NCBI RefSeq assembly: GCF_052327305.1
Contig: NZ_CP182486.1
Coordinates: forward strand, 1,116,001-1,180,000
Length of the DNA: 64,000 bases
Source: Sphingobium sp052327305
GTDB taxonomy: Bacteria > Pseudomonadota > Alphaproteobacteria > Sphingomonadales > Sphingomonadaceae
Direction of reading: 5' to 3'
The translations under genes were made by a program, and so were the position numbers. A model generated the notes under the pieces. It ran no database searches. It worked only from the letters and a program-made list of their open reading frames with translations, and had not been told where the DNA came from. Positions 25,852-35,880 of this stretch are shown in pieces (position 1 is the stretch's first letter; each line of letters begins with the position of its first letter).

Positions 25852-27014
25852 GCGGCCGCTCCCGCGAAAAGCCCGCTGGGCACGGGGCTTTCGACGCGCA
25901 CCGTATCGATCGTCTGTGGAGCAGAGCCGAAGCTCTCGATCAGATCCGCCATCTCCTGCACGGCATCCGGGCGACCGCAACCCTTGGCCCGATCGGCCGC
26001 GTTCTGAAGGGCACCCGGCTCCATGGCGAGCTTTTGCATCTGCTTGGCGAGCTCGGTGGGCGTGAACCGGCTTTGGTCGATCGCACGCGCGCCGCCCGAC
26101 TGAGCCATTTCACGCGCGTTATAATATTGATGATTGTCCATGGCACTCGGCAGAGGAATGAGGATGGCAGGGCGCCCGGCGGCGGTCAGTTCCGCGATCG
26201 TCGAGGCGCCGGCACGGGCAATGACGAGGTGGGACCAACCCAGCTTGGTCGGCATATCGTCAATATAAGTGGCGAGGTCAGCCGGAATCTCCAGCTCGCG
26301 ATATTGGGCGCGAACCTTCTCGATGTCTTCCGGGCGGCACTGCTGGGTCACCTGCAGACGACGGCGCAGGCTGACGGGCAACATGCCGAGCCCTGCTGGC
26401 ACGACGTCGGACAGGATCGTCGCACCCTGACTGCCACCCGTCACCAGCAGGCGGAGCACGCTGTCCTCCGAGAAGACCGGGAATGGCTCGTCGCGAAGCG
26501 CCAGCACTTCCTCGCGCACGGGATTGCCGAGCAAGTGAACCTTCTCCGCATGGCGCGGCGCCAAGCGCTGCACGTCCGGATAGGCGGTCACGATCGCGTC
26601 GACTCGTCCAGCCATAAGCCGGTTGACCCGTCCAAGGACGGCGTTCTGCTCGTGGACGATGGTCGGGATCTGGGCCGATCGGGCGGCCAGCAGGGCGGGA
26701 AACGCCGGATAACCACCGAATCCGACGACGGCGCTCGGCCGAAAGGTTTCATAGAGGCGCAGCGCCATTTCGCGCCCTTCGCGAATGGCGCGCAGGCCGG
26801 CGGGCCAGCTCCGAGGATCCTTGGTGATGCGTCCGGCAGGCAGGATATGCGTCTGCGCATCCTCGAAGATGCCCGGAATCTTCGCACCACGCGCATCGGT
26901 CACCAGCGCGACATGATGGCCGCGCGCACGCAACTCCTTCGCGACCGCGTGGGCCGGCATCATGTGCCCGCCCGTGCCGCCGGCCGCCATCACATAGTGG
27001 CGGAAAAGACTCAT
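25848..27014 (-). CDS. murG: UDP-GlcNAc:undecaprenyl-PP-MurNAc-pentapeptide GlcNAc transferase
   Basis: GT28 glycosyltransferase converting lipid I to lipid II on the inner face of the membrane. 388 residues from the ATG at 27014 (ATGA overlap with ftsW; GGAGCG upstream). The N-terminal loop VMAAGGTGGHMMPA is the MurG G-loop; the second is VTGGSQGATILSD; the donor-binding region is ARAGASTIAELTAAGRPAIL. The longer frame to 27101 would overlap ftsW by 91 nt and is rejected. Confidence 0.97.
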   Translation of the reverse strand: MSLFRHYVMAAGGTGGHMMPAHAVAKELRARGHHVALVTDARGAKIPGIFEDAQTHILPAGRITKDPRSWPAGLRAIREGREMALRLYETFRPSAVVGFGGYPAFPALLAARSAQIPTIVHEQNAVLGRVNRLMAGRVDAIVTAYPDVQRLAPRHAEKVHLLGNPVREEVLALRDEPFPVFSEDSVLRLLVTGGSQGATILSDVVPAGLGMLPVSLRRRLQVTQQCRPEDIEKVRAQYRELEIPADLATYIDDMPTKLGWSHLVIARAGASTIAELTAAGRPAILIPLPSAMDNHQYYNAREMAQSGGARAIDQSRFTPTELAKQMQKLAMEPGALQNAADRAKGCGRPDAVQEMADLIESFGSAPQTIDTVRVESPVPSGLFAGAAA

Positions 27015-28270
27015 CGACCGCTCCATGTCACCGCTTGTGGGAAACGGGCCATATACGGGTTTCGTCGCGTGAAGGCCAACAGCAAGCCAACACCAGCGCA
27101 CAGCGCAATCACCGAGGAACCGCCGTAGCTGATGAACGGCAGCGTCATGCCCTTTGACGGGAAGATCTGGGCGTTCACGCCCATGTTGATGAACGCTTGA
27201 ATGCCCAATTCCAGCACAAGACCGGACGCCGCGAGGATGATAAAGGGGTCTTCCTCGTCGAGGAGACGCAGAAGCACGCGCGTGACAATGGCGAGATAAA
27301 GAAGCGCCACGACAATGCAGGCAATCATCCCAAACTCCTCGCCGATCACCGAGAAAATATAATCGGTATGCGCCTCGGGCAGGTGAAATTTCGCAGTCCC
27401 GCCGCCCGGACCGACACCGGTAAGGCCCCCATGCGTGATGGTGCGGTGAGCGAGATCGACCTGAGTCGGTCCGCCTGCGTCGTTGACGCCGAATCCCAGG
27501 AAGGCGTTGATGCGCTCACGGGCATTGTCATAGAAGAGATAGGCGGCGACGAAGAGGCCAAGAAAACCGCAGATCAGCCCGCCGATCGCCACGAGCGACA
27601 CGCCGGAAATCAGCAATAGAGCCGCCCAGACCGCGCAATAAATCACCGTCTGCCCGAAGTCCGGCTGGCGCATGAGCAAGAGCGCGATGATGCCAGTCAA
27701 CACGCCGGTCAACGGAATGACCGGGAGCGACGGGTCGCGGGCGCGGAGCGAAAGCAGCCAGGCCATAGTCACGACAAAAGCGGGCTTGAGAAACTCTGAG
27801 GGTTGCAGGCGCAGTCCGCCGCCGAGCCAGCGCCGTGCGCCATTGATTTCCGTGCCGACGATCGGCACCAGCAGGAGCAGAAACGAAAAGAAGATGGCGG
27901 CCATGATCGCGAGCCGACGCGCCTGATCGCGGGGGAGCATGGAAACGAACACCATGACAGGGATGCCCAGACCGATCCACATGATCTGGCGGTAGAGATA
28001 GATCAGCGAGTCCACTTTCACATTGGTCGTGGACCGGTCGATCGCCGCAACCGGGGATGCTGCCGCCACCGCCAGCAACCCGATTGCGATCAGGACGGCG
28101 ATGAGCGCAAGCAGCACACGATCGATCTCCCAGAACCAGATCGAAAGCGCGGTGCGCTCACGCGGCAGCAGGCGCTTGGGCCGAGGCCGCAGCGCGGTCA
28201 GGGCGAGCTGAAGCTGCGGCTCCGGATTCTGAGCGGCGGAGGAGTCCTGATCGCTTTGGGGAGGCGTCAT
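27011..28270 (-). CDS. ftsW: Septal peptidoglycan glycosyltransferase FtsW
   Basis: SEDS-family polytopic enzyme polymerising septal glycan with FtsI. 419 residues: a ~45-residue cytoplasmic N-terminal extension, then about ten membrane segments. Hallmarks: NGARRWLGGGLRLQPSEFLK, the PEAHTDYIFSVIGEEFG loop and the C-terminal signature FPSKGMTLPFISYGGSS. ATGA overlaps at both ends (murD upstream, murG downstream). Confidence 0.97.
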   Translation of the reverse strand: MTPPQSDQDSSAAQNPEPQLQLALTALRPRPKRLLPRERTALSIWFWEIDRVLLALIAVLIAIGLLAVAAASPVAAIDRSTTNVKVDSLIYLYRQIMWIGLGIPVMVFVSMLPRDQARRLAIMAAIFFSFLLLLVPIVGTEINGARRWLGGGLRLQPSEFLKPAFVVTMAWLLSLRARDPSLPVIPLTGVLTGIIALLLMRQPDFGQTVIYCAVWAALLLISGVSLVAIGGLICGFLGLFVAAYLFYDNARERINAFLGFGVNDAGGPTQVDLAHRTITHGGLTGVGPGGGTAKFHLPEAHTDYIFSVIGEEFGMIACIVVALLYLAIVTRVLLRLLDEEDPFIILAASGLVLELGIQAFINMGVNAQIFPSKGMTLPFISYGGSSVIALCAGVGLLLAFTRRNPYMARFPQAVTWSGR

Positions 28271-29595
28271 GCGGGCATGCCTTCACTCTGAGTGTTACCG
28301 GCAAGGGCGGCAACGGCTGCGGCAAACGCATCGCCGCGCGCTTCGAAGTCGCGGAACTGGTCAAAGGACGCGCAAGCGGGCGAAAGCAGCACCACATCGC
28401 CCGGCTGCGCATTGGCGGCGGCGCGCTGAACGGCCGTGACCAGCATCTCCGACTCATCGACCGGCATGAGCGGACGCAGGATGCGCGCGAAGGGCGGCCC
28501 GGCCTCGCCGATGGTGTAAGCCCGGGCGACATTGGGGAAACCGGGCGCACATTCGTCGAGATTGTCGCTCTTGGCGAGGCCGCCCAATATCCAGTGGATG
28601 CGCGGACGACCGTCAACCGGCGGGTAGGCTGCAAGCGCAGGCGCTGTGGACGCCGCGTTGGTCGCCTTGCTGTCGTTGACGTAGAGCACGCCGCCCATCT
28701 CTGCGACCGCCTGCATCCGGTGCGGCAGACTTGCATAGCTGGCAAGAGCGGCCATGACTCCGACCTGCTGGAGCCCCAGCGCCTCGGCGATCGCAACGGC
28801 TACGGCGACATTCTGCGCGTTGTGCGGGCCTTGCAACGCTGGCCAGTCCCGCTGCAGCAGCGGATCGACCTCGCGGGCGCTGACCTGTTTCGCACGTGGA
28901 AAAGCTGCGGCAACCGCCCGCGTCGTCGGGTCGTCCACCGCGATGATGCCTGTATGGCTCGGCCCCTGCATCGAGAAGAGACGCGCCTTGGATGCCGCGT
29001 AAGCCTCGAAATCCGCGTAACGGTCGAGATGGTCCGGGGTGACATTCAGTAGCGCGGCGACGTCACAGTCGAGGCTGTAGGTAAGGTCGATCTGGTAGCT
29101 TGAAAGCTCAAGCACATAGACTCCGCCTGCGCTGAGCGGCTCCTGACCCAATATCGGCAGGCCGATATTCCCGCCCATGCGGGTCGGCAGGCCGGCGTTG
29201 CGAATGATATGATGCACGAGCGCCGTCGTGGTCGATTTGCCGTTTGTGCCGGTAATGGCAACGACGCGGTGTGGCGGAAGTGTCGGACGGGCGAGAGCGA
29301 ATAGCTCTATGTCTCCGATGATCGGCACTTCCGCCGCCTTCGCCCGCTCGGCAATCGGGTGACGGTTGAGAGGGACGCCCGGCGAGACGACCAGACCGTC
29401 GAAACCGGCGAGATCAATGTCCATGGGGTCGCCAAGCACGGCCTTGCCAGCGACCAGTGCGCGGGCGTCCTCGCGGCTGTCCCAGGCGACGACATGCGCG
29501 CCGCTGGCGACAAGCGCCTCGACGGTGGCCAGACCTGAGCGGGCCAGCCCAAGAACGGCATAACGCTTGCCGGAAAAGACGTTGGAGACGATCAT
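28267..29595 (-). CDS. murD: UDP-N-acetylmuramoylalanine--D-glutamate ligase
   Basis: Second Mur ligase, adding D-Glu. 442 residues from the ATG at 29595, which overlaps the mraY stop (ATGA); the frame runs on to 29949 but that part is antisense-like read-through of mraY. Features: VLGLARSGLATVEALVASGA, P-loop VAITGTNGKSTTTALVHHII, NVTPDHLDRYADFEAYAASK and VLYVNDSKATNA. Cytosolic. Confidence 0.97.
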   Translation of the reverse strand: MIVSNVFSGKRYAVLGLARSGLATVEALVASGAHVVAWDSREDARALVAGKAVLGDPMDIDLAGFDGLVVSPGVPLNRHPIAERAKAAEVPIIGDIELFALARPTLPPHRVVAITGTNGKSTTTALVHHIIRNAGLPTRMGGNIGLPILGQEPLSAGGVYVLELSSYQIDLTYSLDCDVAALLNVTPDHLDRYADFEAYAASKARLFSMQGPSHTGIIAVDDPTTRAVAAAFPRAKQVSAREVDPLLQRDWPALQGPHNAQNVAVAVAIAEALGLQQVGVMAALASYASLPHRMQAVAEMGGVLYVNDSKATNAASTAPALAAYPPVDGRPRIHWILGGLAKSDNLDECAPGFPNVARAYTIGEAGPPFARILRPLMPVDESEMLVTAVQRAAANAQPGDVVLLSPACASFDQFRDFEARGDAFAAAVAALAGNTQSEGMPA

Positions 29596-30665
29596 CGCAG
29601 CTTCAGCGTGGCAAGGCCGGCCAGCGCCAGCACGAAGGAGACGATCCAGAAGCGGATCACGACCGTGGATTCGGCCCAGCCCAGCTGCTCGAAATGATGA
29701 TGGATAGGCGCCATGCGGAACACGCGTTTGCCTGTGCGCTTGTAGAAAAAGACCTGGATGATGACGCTGAGCGCTTCCACCACGAACAGCCCGCCGATCA
29801 CTGCCAGCACGATTTCGTGATGGGTTGCCACGGCCACGACGCCAATCGTGCCGCCCAGCGCCAAGCTGCCGGTGTCGCCCATGAACACGGCTGCGGGCGG
29901 CGCATTGAACCAGAGAAAGGCGAGCCCAGCTCCGACGATGCCGCCGCACAGAATGACGAGATTGCCGGCGCCGGGGACATGCGGGATGCCCAGATAAGCG
30001 GCATAGTCGGCGCGCCCGACGAGGTAAGCAATGAGCATGAACGCCATGCAGGCGACGATCACCGGCATGGACGCGAGGCCATCCAGCCCATCGGTCAGGT
30101 TCACGGCGTTGCCGAACGCCACGATGACGAACGCACCGAAAATATAATAGAGCGGGCCGAGCGTCAGCACGCCGCCGCTCCAGAACGGCAGATACAGGTC
30201 CGTGCCGTTGTGACTGACGATCAGGACGGTCGCGACCCCGGCGATCAGAAATTCGGCGAGCAGCCGCGCCTTGCCTGAGAGGCCTTTGTGGCTTGCCTTC
30301 GTCACTTTGTCATAGTCGTCAAGGAAGCCGATCGCGCCGAAGCCGAGCGTCACGAACAAACAGGCCCAGACATAGATGGACGACAGGTCCATCCACAGGA
30401 GCACCGAGGAGACGAGCGCGGTGAGGATCATCAGCCCACCCATGGTAGGGGTACCGCGCTTCGCCAGATGGGTCTGCGGCCCGTCATCGCGGATCGGCTG
30501 ACCCTTGCCTTGCCGCACCCGCAGCCAGCCGATGAAGCGCGGGCCAATGATGAGACCGATAGCTAGCGCGGTCATGATCGCTGCGCCCGCCCGGAAGGTC
30601 AGGTAGCGGAAGAGATTGAGGATACCCGGGAAGCCGAGCTGTTCTGCGATCCAGTAAAGCATCAA
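29592..30665 (-). CDS. mraY: Phospho-N-acetylmuramoyl-pentapeptide-transferase
   Basis: Ten-TM inner-membrane enzyme that makes lipid I from UDP-MurNAc-pentapeptide and undecaprenyl phosphate. 357 residues, normal. Conserved sites: Asp-rich FLDDYDKVTK, NAVNLTDGLDGLA, FMGDTGSLALGG and the HHH motif in MAPIHHHFEQLGW. The start overlaps the murF stop (ATGA). Confidence 0.98.
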   Translation of the reverse strand: MMLYWIAEQLGFPGILNLFRYLTFRAGAAIMTALAIGLIIGPRFIGWLRVRQGKGQPIRDDGPQTHLAKRGTPTMGGLMILTALVSSVLLWMDLSSIYVWACLFVTLGFGAIGFLDDYDKVTKASHKGLSGKARLLAEFLIAGVATVLIVSHNGTDLYLPFWSGGVLTLGPLYYIFGAFVIVAFGNAVNLTDGLDGLASMPVIVACMAFMLIAYLVGRADYAAYLGIPHVPGAGNLVILCGGIVGAGLAFLWFNAPPAAVFMGDTGSLALGGTIGVVAVATHHEIVLAVIGGLFVVEALSVIIQVFFYKRTGKRVFRMAPIHHHFEQLGWAESTVVIRFWIVSFVLALAGLATLKLR

Positions 30666-32041
30666 ACCTTTTCCGCGGAGAGTTCGGCGATGAGCCGGGA
30701 GAGGCCGACACTGTTCGAGCCTTTGACGAGTATGACGTCCCCGTCCTTCAGCAGGCGGGGCAGCAGCGCGACAGCCCCTGCGGCATCGGCGACTTCGTGC
30801 AACGTCAGCTTGTTCCTGAGCGCGGCGCCGAGCGGCGCGGTCTCTGCGCCCACGAGCAGCACAAGGTCAACACCTGCCTGGAGAATGGGTTCAGCCAGGC
30901 CTGCGTGGAGGCTTTCACTCAGCGCGCCCAGTTCTTTCATTGCGCCGATCACCGCGACTTTGCGCTTTCCGGCTTCCTGACTGATTTGGGCCAGCGTGGC
31001 GGCGACGGATGCGGGATTGGCATTATAGCTTTCGTCGATGAGCAGCGCTTCGCCGCCCCGATCCAGCGCGATGCGGCGGCGCGCGCCACGACCGGGCAGG
31101 CCCGGCAGTTCGGCAAGCGCGAGACCCGCCACAGCAAGGTCGCCGCCCAGCCCGTCCACCACCGCCAGCACGGCAAGCGCGTTCTGGACCCAATGAGCAC
31201 CGGGCGCCGAAACCGTGAAACTCAGCCGCGCCTCGGGCAGTCGCGCCGTGACGAGCGTGCCACCGCCGGGCGCCGCCACTTGTTCCACCGCGCGCACGTC
31301 CGCCCCCTCGCCCGCGCCGAAGGTGATGATCCGGCGCGCATGGCGGCTCGCCTTGGCATAGAGGCGCTTGATGTGCGGCGAGTCATAGGGGAGGACGGCC
31401 ACGGCTTCGCCCGTCAGACCCTCGAAAATCTCACCTTTCGCGTCGGCGATCTTCTCCTCCGTACCGAAATACTCGATATGTGCGGGGGCGATCGTCGTCA
31501 CCAGCGCGACATTGGGTTTCACCATGCGGGTCAGCTCGGAGAGCTCCCCGGCATGGTTCATGCCCATCTCGAAAATGCCGAAATCGGCATGTTCCGGCAT
31601 CCGCGCCAGACTCAAGGGCACGCCCACATGATTATTGTAGCTCTTGAGGGAGCGATGGGCATTTCCCATCGAGATGCGGTCGAACGCCTGAAAAAGCGCC
31701 TCCTTGGTGCTCGTCTTGCCTGCCGATCCAGTGACGCCGATCACCTTAGCGTTCGTGCGCCGACGGCTCTCCACACCCAACCGGACGAGCGCCTCGGCGC
31801 TGTCATTCACCAGTACGTGAGGTCCCTCGACCGGCCGCTCGACCAGAACGCCGCCGGCCCCCGCCGCAAAAGCGCGCGCGACGAAGTCATGCCCATCGGA
31901 CTGGGCGCCCTTCATTGCCACGAACAGGTCGCCCGCCGCGATTTCGCGGCTGTCGAATGCGACGCCAGCGACACCGAAGTCCCGTGAAGCCTTGCCGCCC
32001 GTCGCGTGCGCAATCGCCGTGGAGGTCCACAGCGGGCTCAA
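30662..32041 (-). CDS. murF: UDP-MurNAc-tripeptide--D-alanyl-D-alanine ligase
   Basis: Adds D-Ala-D-Ala to UDP-MurNAc-tripeptide. 459 residues. Hallmarks: P-loop VIGVTGSAGKTSTKEALFQA, GMNHAGELSELTRMV, LIDESYNANPASVAATL and KGSNSVGLSRL at the end. The start is TTG at 32041, with AAAGAGGCG upstream and an expected murF-like N-terminus (SPLWTSTAIAHATGG); no in-frame ATG lies nearby. It is 31 bp after murE, the widest gap in this part of the cluster. Confidence 0.96.
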   Translation of the reverse strand: MSPLWTSTAIAHATGGKASRDFGVAGVAFDSREIAAGDLFVAMKGAQSDGHDFVARAFAAGAGGVLVERPVEGPHVLVNDSAEALVRLGVESRRRTNAKVIGVTGSAGKTSTKEALFQAFDRISMGNAHRSLKSYNNHVGVPLSLARMPEHADFGIFEMGMNHAGELSELTRMVKPNVALVTTIAPAHIEYFGTEEKIADAKGEIFEGLTGEAVAVLPYDSPHIKRLYAKASRHARRIITFGAGEGADVRAVEQVAAPGGGTLVTARLPEARLSFTVSAPGAHWVQNALAVLAVVDGLGGDLAVAGLALAELPGLPGRGARRRIALDRGGEALLIDESYNANPASVAATLAQISQEAGKRKVAVIGAMKELGALSESLHAGLAEPILQAGVDLVLLVGAETAPLGAALRNKLTLHEVADAAGAVALLPRLLKDGDVILVKGSNSVGLSRLIAELSAEKV

Positions 32042-32072
32042 GCCACGCCTCTTTCAGTTCGCGCGGACACGG

Positions 32073-33500
32073 TCACGCGGCACACTCGCGAGCCACGGTG
32101 ACGTCGTCGAATGGCAGGACGCGTTCGCCGATGATCTGCCCCTGTTCATGGCCCTTGCCCGCCAGCAGCACGATGTCGTCGGCCGCCGCTTCCTCGATAG
32201 CCGCCGCAATAGCGGCGCGGCGCCCACCGATCTCGCGCGCACCCGTCGTTCCAGAGAGGATAGCCGAGCGGATGACAGCCGGATCTTCACCGCGCGGATT
32301 GTCATCGGTTACGATGACAACGTCGCTCATTTCGCTGGCGACCTGCCCCATCAGCGCCCGTTTCCCCGGATCGCGATCCCCGCCTGCGCCGAACACGACA
32401 ATGAGCCGCCCCTTTGTATGAGGCCGCAACGCGTCAATGGCTGCGCGCAATCCATCGGGCGTATGGGCATAATCGACATAGACCGGCGCGCCGGCCTTGG
32501 TAATGACTGCGCGTTCCAGACGCCCACGCACAGGCTGCACGCGCGAAAGGAGCTCCAGCACCTGCTCGATGCGCCCGCCAGTCGCGATCACCAGCCCCGC
32601 CGCAACCAGCGCATTGGCTGCCTGATAAGCACCGATCAGCGGCAGATTGACCTTGTGAACTTTGCCCTCTGCGGCAATCTCCAGTGTCTGGCCAAGCTGG
32701 GTTGAAACGCGCGATACCAGTCGCAGCGCTTCCCCGGCCTCGCCGACCGTCATGACGGAAAGGCCACGCCTGCGTGCGTGCGCAACGACTTCGTCCGAAC
32801 GCGCGTCATCCGCCCAAACGACAGCGGTCGCGCCGTCTTCCACCACTTCGTCGAAAAGGCGCATCTTCGCCTCGAAGTAGATGTCCATCGTGCCGTGATA
32901 GTCGAGGTGATCGCGGCTGAGATTGGTGAAAGCACCCGCTTTCACGGCGAGGCCCTCGGTGCGGAACTGCGCGAGACCGTGCGACGACGCCTCGAAGGCG
33001 ACGTGACTGATCCCTTCCTTTGCCAGACCGGCCATATTGGAAAGGAACGTGACGATGTCCGGCGTCGTAAGACCCGTCGTCACCTGGTCCACGGACGTGG
33101 TGACGCCGAGCGTGCCGATGGATGCGGAGTGCTCACCCATCATCCGCCAGATCTGCCGCGTAAGCTCCACGGTCGATGTCTTGCCGTTCGTGCCGGTCAC
33201 GGCGACGACCGTCTCGGGGAAAGGCGCGAAAAACCGGGCAGCAAGTTCCGCGAAAAGGCGCCGTGGCTCCTCGCTCTCGATATGGACCGCGCCGTCCACC
33301 TTGGCACCGGGTCGCGTAACGACCGCGACTGCGCCCGCTTTCACTGCATCGGCGATGAAATCCTCGCCATTTACGCGCGCACCCTGAAAAGCTCCGAAGA
33401 CCGTGCCCGGCGCGACCTTGCGATGGTCGATCGCGAAGCCGGTCACTACCGGATCGTCGCCGCCCGCGCCTCGATGGCCGATCATGTCGCTCAGTTTCAT
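32073..33500 (-). CDS. murE: UDP-MurNAc-L-Ala-D-Glu--meso-diaminopimelate ligase
   Basis: 475 residues; adds the third peptide residue. The Mur P-loop VAVTGTNGKTSTVELTRQIW, NLSRDHLDYHGTMDIYFEAK and YVDYAHTPDGLRAAI are present. The C-terminal DNPRGEDP motif (VTDDNPRGEDPAVI) matches meso-DAP-specific MurE enzymes, as expected for a Gram-negative. The ATG overlaps the ftsI stop by one base (TGATG). Confidence 0.97.
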   Translation of the reverse strand: MKLSDMIGHRGAGGDDPVVTGFAIDHRKVAPGTVFGAFQGARVNGEDFIADAVKAGAVAVVTRPGAKVDGAVHIESEEPRRLFAELAARFFAPFPETVVAVTGTNGKTSTVELTRQIWRMMGEHSASIGTLGVTTSVDQVTTGLTTPDIVTFLSNMAGLAKEGISHVAFEASSHGLAQFRTEGLAVKAGAFTNLSRDHLDYHGTMDIYFEAKMRLFDEVVEDGATAVVWADDARSDEVVAHARRRGLSVMTVGEAGEALRLVSRVSTQLGQTLEIAAEGKVHKVNLPLIGAYQAANALVAAGLVIATGGRIEQVLELLSRVQPVRGRLERAVITKAGAPVYVDYAHTPDGLRAAIDALRPHTKGRLIVVFGAGGDRDPGKRALMGQVASEMSDVVIVTDDNPRGEDPAVIRSAILSGTTGAREIGGRRAAIAAAIEEAAADDIVLLAGKGHEQGQIIGERVLPFDDVTVARECAA

Positions 33501-35215
33501 CAGTCGCCTTCCTGACCGCCATGCAGCAACGGCGTCAGCTCGGCAATATCCACATCGCGCACCGCTTCTGGAAAGACGCCGAGCATCGGCCCGGCACGCT
33601 CAATGAACCGCTTGACGACCGGAGCGGCATTCCACGCCGCCGTGCGCAGGCCCGGATGCGTGGCGTTGCCCTTGGGTTCGTCCATCATGACGATAACGAC
33701 GTAGCGGGGATCTTCCATCGGGAAGGCGGAGGCGAATGTAGCGACCAGCGAACGCCGGGCATAGCCACCGTCCTTCGGCTTCTCCGCCGATCCGGTCTTT
33801 CCACCTACGCGATAGCCTTCGGCATTGGCGCTGCGTCCAGTGCCGGACATGACGATCATACGCAAAAGCTGGCGCATCCGCGCGCTTGTCGCCGGGGTGA
33901 ATACACGCCGGCCCTTGGGCTCGAAACCGGCCGACTGCTTCAGGACCGTCGCGGGATGCCATACACCGCCGTTCACCAGCGCGGCATAGGCGCTCGCAAG
34001 ATGAAGCGGCGTCACGGCGATGCCGTGGCCGTAGGCGACGGTCATAGTCTCGATGCGGCCCCAGCGGCGCGGCCAGAGCGTGCCCTGCCGCTCGCCGAGT
34101 TCTATGCTCGGGCGGCTGTTGAACTCAAGCGCGCTATAGGCTTTCTGCAAAGGAGCGGGACCCATTTCGTCGGCAATGCGGGCAGTCACGATGTTGCTGG
34201 AATGGATCAGCGTTTCCGGCACGTTGATCCAGCGGCCAAGCGGATGATCGTCCTTGATGCGAAAACCGCCGATATGGATCGGCGCGGTCGCATCATAAAC
34301 CTTGCTCATCGACGTGACGACCCCGGCATCCATTGCTGCGGCGATGGCCAGAGGCTTGAAGGTCGATCCCAGCTCGTAGCGTGCCTGAATGGCCTTGTTG
34401 CAGCTGGTTGACTCGTCGCACTTCGCGTTGGGATCGTGCCCGCCCTGCACCTTGTTGGGATTGAAGGTGGGGTTGTTCGCCATGGCGATGACTTCGCCAG
34501 TCCGGACATCGAGGACGATGCCCACGCCGCCCAGAGCGCTGTGCTCTGTCACGCCGCTGGCAAGCTCCGCCTCCAACGCTGCCTGCACGCGACTGTCAAT
34601 CGACAGGGCGAGCGGTTCGCCTCGCCGGGCCGGGTCGATAAGGCGCTCGTCAAACGCACGCTCGACGCCCATGACGCCATGACCGCTTCCGCCCGCCACA
34701 CCCAGAAGATGCGCGGCAAGCGTCCGCTGAGGATAGAGGCGCTCCTTTTCACGCGGGAACTCGATGCCCGGTTCGCCGATCGCGTTGACTGCCGAGACCT
34801 GCTCGGGCAGCGCGCGGCGGCGCAGATAGGACCATCCCTTGCCGCGCAGCTTCGCCTCGAACTCCGCCACCGGTGTATCGGGGAAGATCGCGTTCAGCCG
34901 CAGCGCGAGTTCGGCAGGGTCCCGGATGAGCCGCGCCGGCCGAACGGCAATCGCATAGGCGTCGATGTTCCTCGCGAGGGTCACACCATTGCGATCCACG
35001 ATGTCCGCGCGAATGGGCACGGGCGTACCGCTCAGCGATTGCTGGGCGGGCTGGCTCGATACGACGCCCATATAGGCCATGCGCGCGCCCAGCCCACCGA
35101 TCCCGGCTGCAAACAGCAGCAAGGCAAGGGTAACTCGCCCATGCGCGACAGCCACGAAGTCCGCTGAGGGCTTCGTGGCGCTGCGCCGGACTGGCTGGGC
35201 CAGGACTGTCGCCAC
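33500..35215 (-). CDS. ftsI: Septal transpeptidase FtsI (PBP3)
   Basis: Class B penicillin-binding protein that cross-links septal peptidoglycan. 571 residues: short cytoplasmic tail, one TM (~28-50), PBP dimer domain (~60-190) and a transpeptidase domain with Ser284 in the SxxK motif ELGSTFKPLA, SSN at 339-341 and KTG at 473-475 (GGKTGSAEKP). A Cys-containing insert (KCDESTSCNKA) precedes the active serine. GTG start overlapping the ftsL TAG stop by one base. Confidence 0.96.
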   Translation of the reverse strand: MATVLAQPVRRSATKPSADFVAVAHGRVTLALLLFAAGIGGLGARMAYMGVVSSQPAQQSLSGTPVPIRADIVDRNGVTLARNIDAYAIAVRPARLIRDPAELALRLNAIFPDTPVAEFEAKLRGKGWSYLRRRALPEQVSAVNAIGEPGIEFPREKERLYPQRTLAAHLLGVAGGSGHGVMGVERAFDERLIDPARRGEPLALSIDSRVQAALEAELASGVTEHSALGGVGIVLDVRTGEVIAMANNPTFNPNKVQGGHDPNAKCDESTSCNKAIQARYELGSTFKPLAIAAAMDAGVVTSMSKVYDATAPIHIGGFRIKDDHPLGRWINVPETLIHSSNIVTARIADEMGPAPLQKAYSALEFNSRPSIELGERQGTLWPRRWGRIETMTVAYGHGIAVTPLHLASAYAALVNGGVWHPATVLKQSAGFEPKGRRVFTPATSARMRQLLRMIVMSGTGRSANAEGYRVGGKTGSAEKPKDGGYARRSLVATFASAFPMEDPRYVVIVMMDEPKGNATHPGLRTAAWNAAPVVKRFIERAGPMLGVFPEAVRDVDIAELTPLLHGGQEGD

Positions 35216-35880
35216 TACTGGGGGCCTTTCACACGGCGTTCGTCATCCGTATCGGACGCCGCGCGACTGAGGCGGCGGAGCGACGCATCGTCGAGCAGTT
35301 TATCGTCAAGCAGCGCCATGCGAGCCACTTTCTTGGCCACGGGGCTTGGCGTGCGCGCCACGTCGGCCGGCTTCGAAGCCGCCACCTTCGCGGGGGCAGG
35401 CGCCGTCTTGACCGCGCCTGCGACATTGTCGTTCGCCATGGCGCTCCGGATGAGCGAGAACTCCGTGCGCACCTGACTGGGGGCCGGGCTCGCCGCACGG
35501 GTCGCTGCGACCGCAGGCGCATCGGCGGGCTTCACGACCATCGCCGTCATGACCGGTGGCGGCACATAGGCTTCGCCATTGGGCTTGATGCCATCCAGGC
35601 TCGCCAGAGCGGTCTCATCAGAAAGAAAGCGGTCCTTCGCCGTGACAGCAAGCTTCAGGTCGGCAGCGTTCCACCGCTCCAGCTGCACGAGGCTGGCGCG
35701 TGTGCCGAATTCCGCCTCCAGATAGCGGATGCTGGCGCGCGTGCGGTAGATCTCGCGCTGAAGATCGTTCACGGCCTTGTGCTCGGTCGCAACGCGCAGA
35801 CTGACGAGATACGCCGCCAGCGATGCCATTGCGACCACGAGAATCCACATGATGCTGGCGAGACGCTTGATGGCGATCAC
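35215..35880 (-). CDS. ftsL: Cell division protein FtsL-like
   Basis: 221 residues, bitopic: TM at ~8-28 (SIMWILVVAMASLAAYLV), then a coiled coil (~30-70, HKAVNDLQREIYRTRASIRYLEAEFGT) typical of FtsL, and a long Ala/Pro/Lys-rich C-terminal tail of ~130 residues with no clear fold. Identity rests on position between rsmH and ftsI and on the TM plus coiled-coil pattern, because FtsL sequences diverge strongly. GTG start, GTGA overlap with rsmH. The tail is longer than in enterobacterial FtsL (~120 aa in total). Confidence 0.88.
   Translation of the reverse strand: MIAIKRLASIMWILVVAMASLAAYLVSLRVATEHKAVNDLQREIYRTRASIRYLEAEFGTRASLVQLERWNAADLKLAVTAKDRFLSDETALASLDGIKPNGEAYVPPPVMTAMVVKPADAPAVAATRAASPAPSQVRTEFSLIRSAMANDNVAGAVKTAPAPAKVAASKPADVARTPSPVAKKVARMALLDDKLLDDASLRRLSRAASDTDDERRVKGPQ

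Noticed and set aside
29596..29949. Upstream extension of murD
   Set aside because: Lies wholly inside mraY in another frame; the MurD fold starts at 29595.
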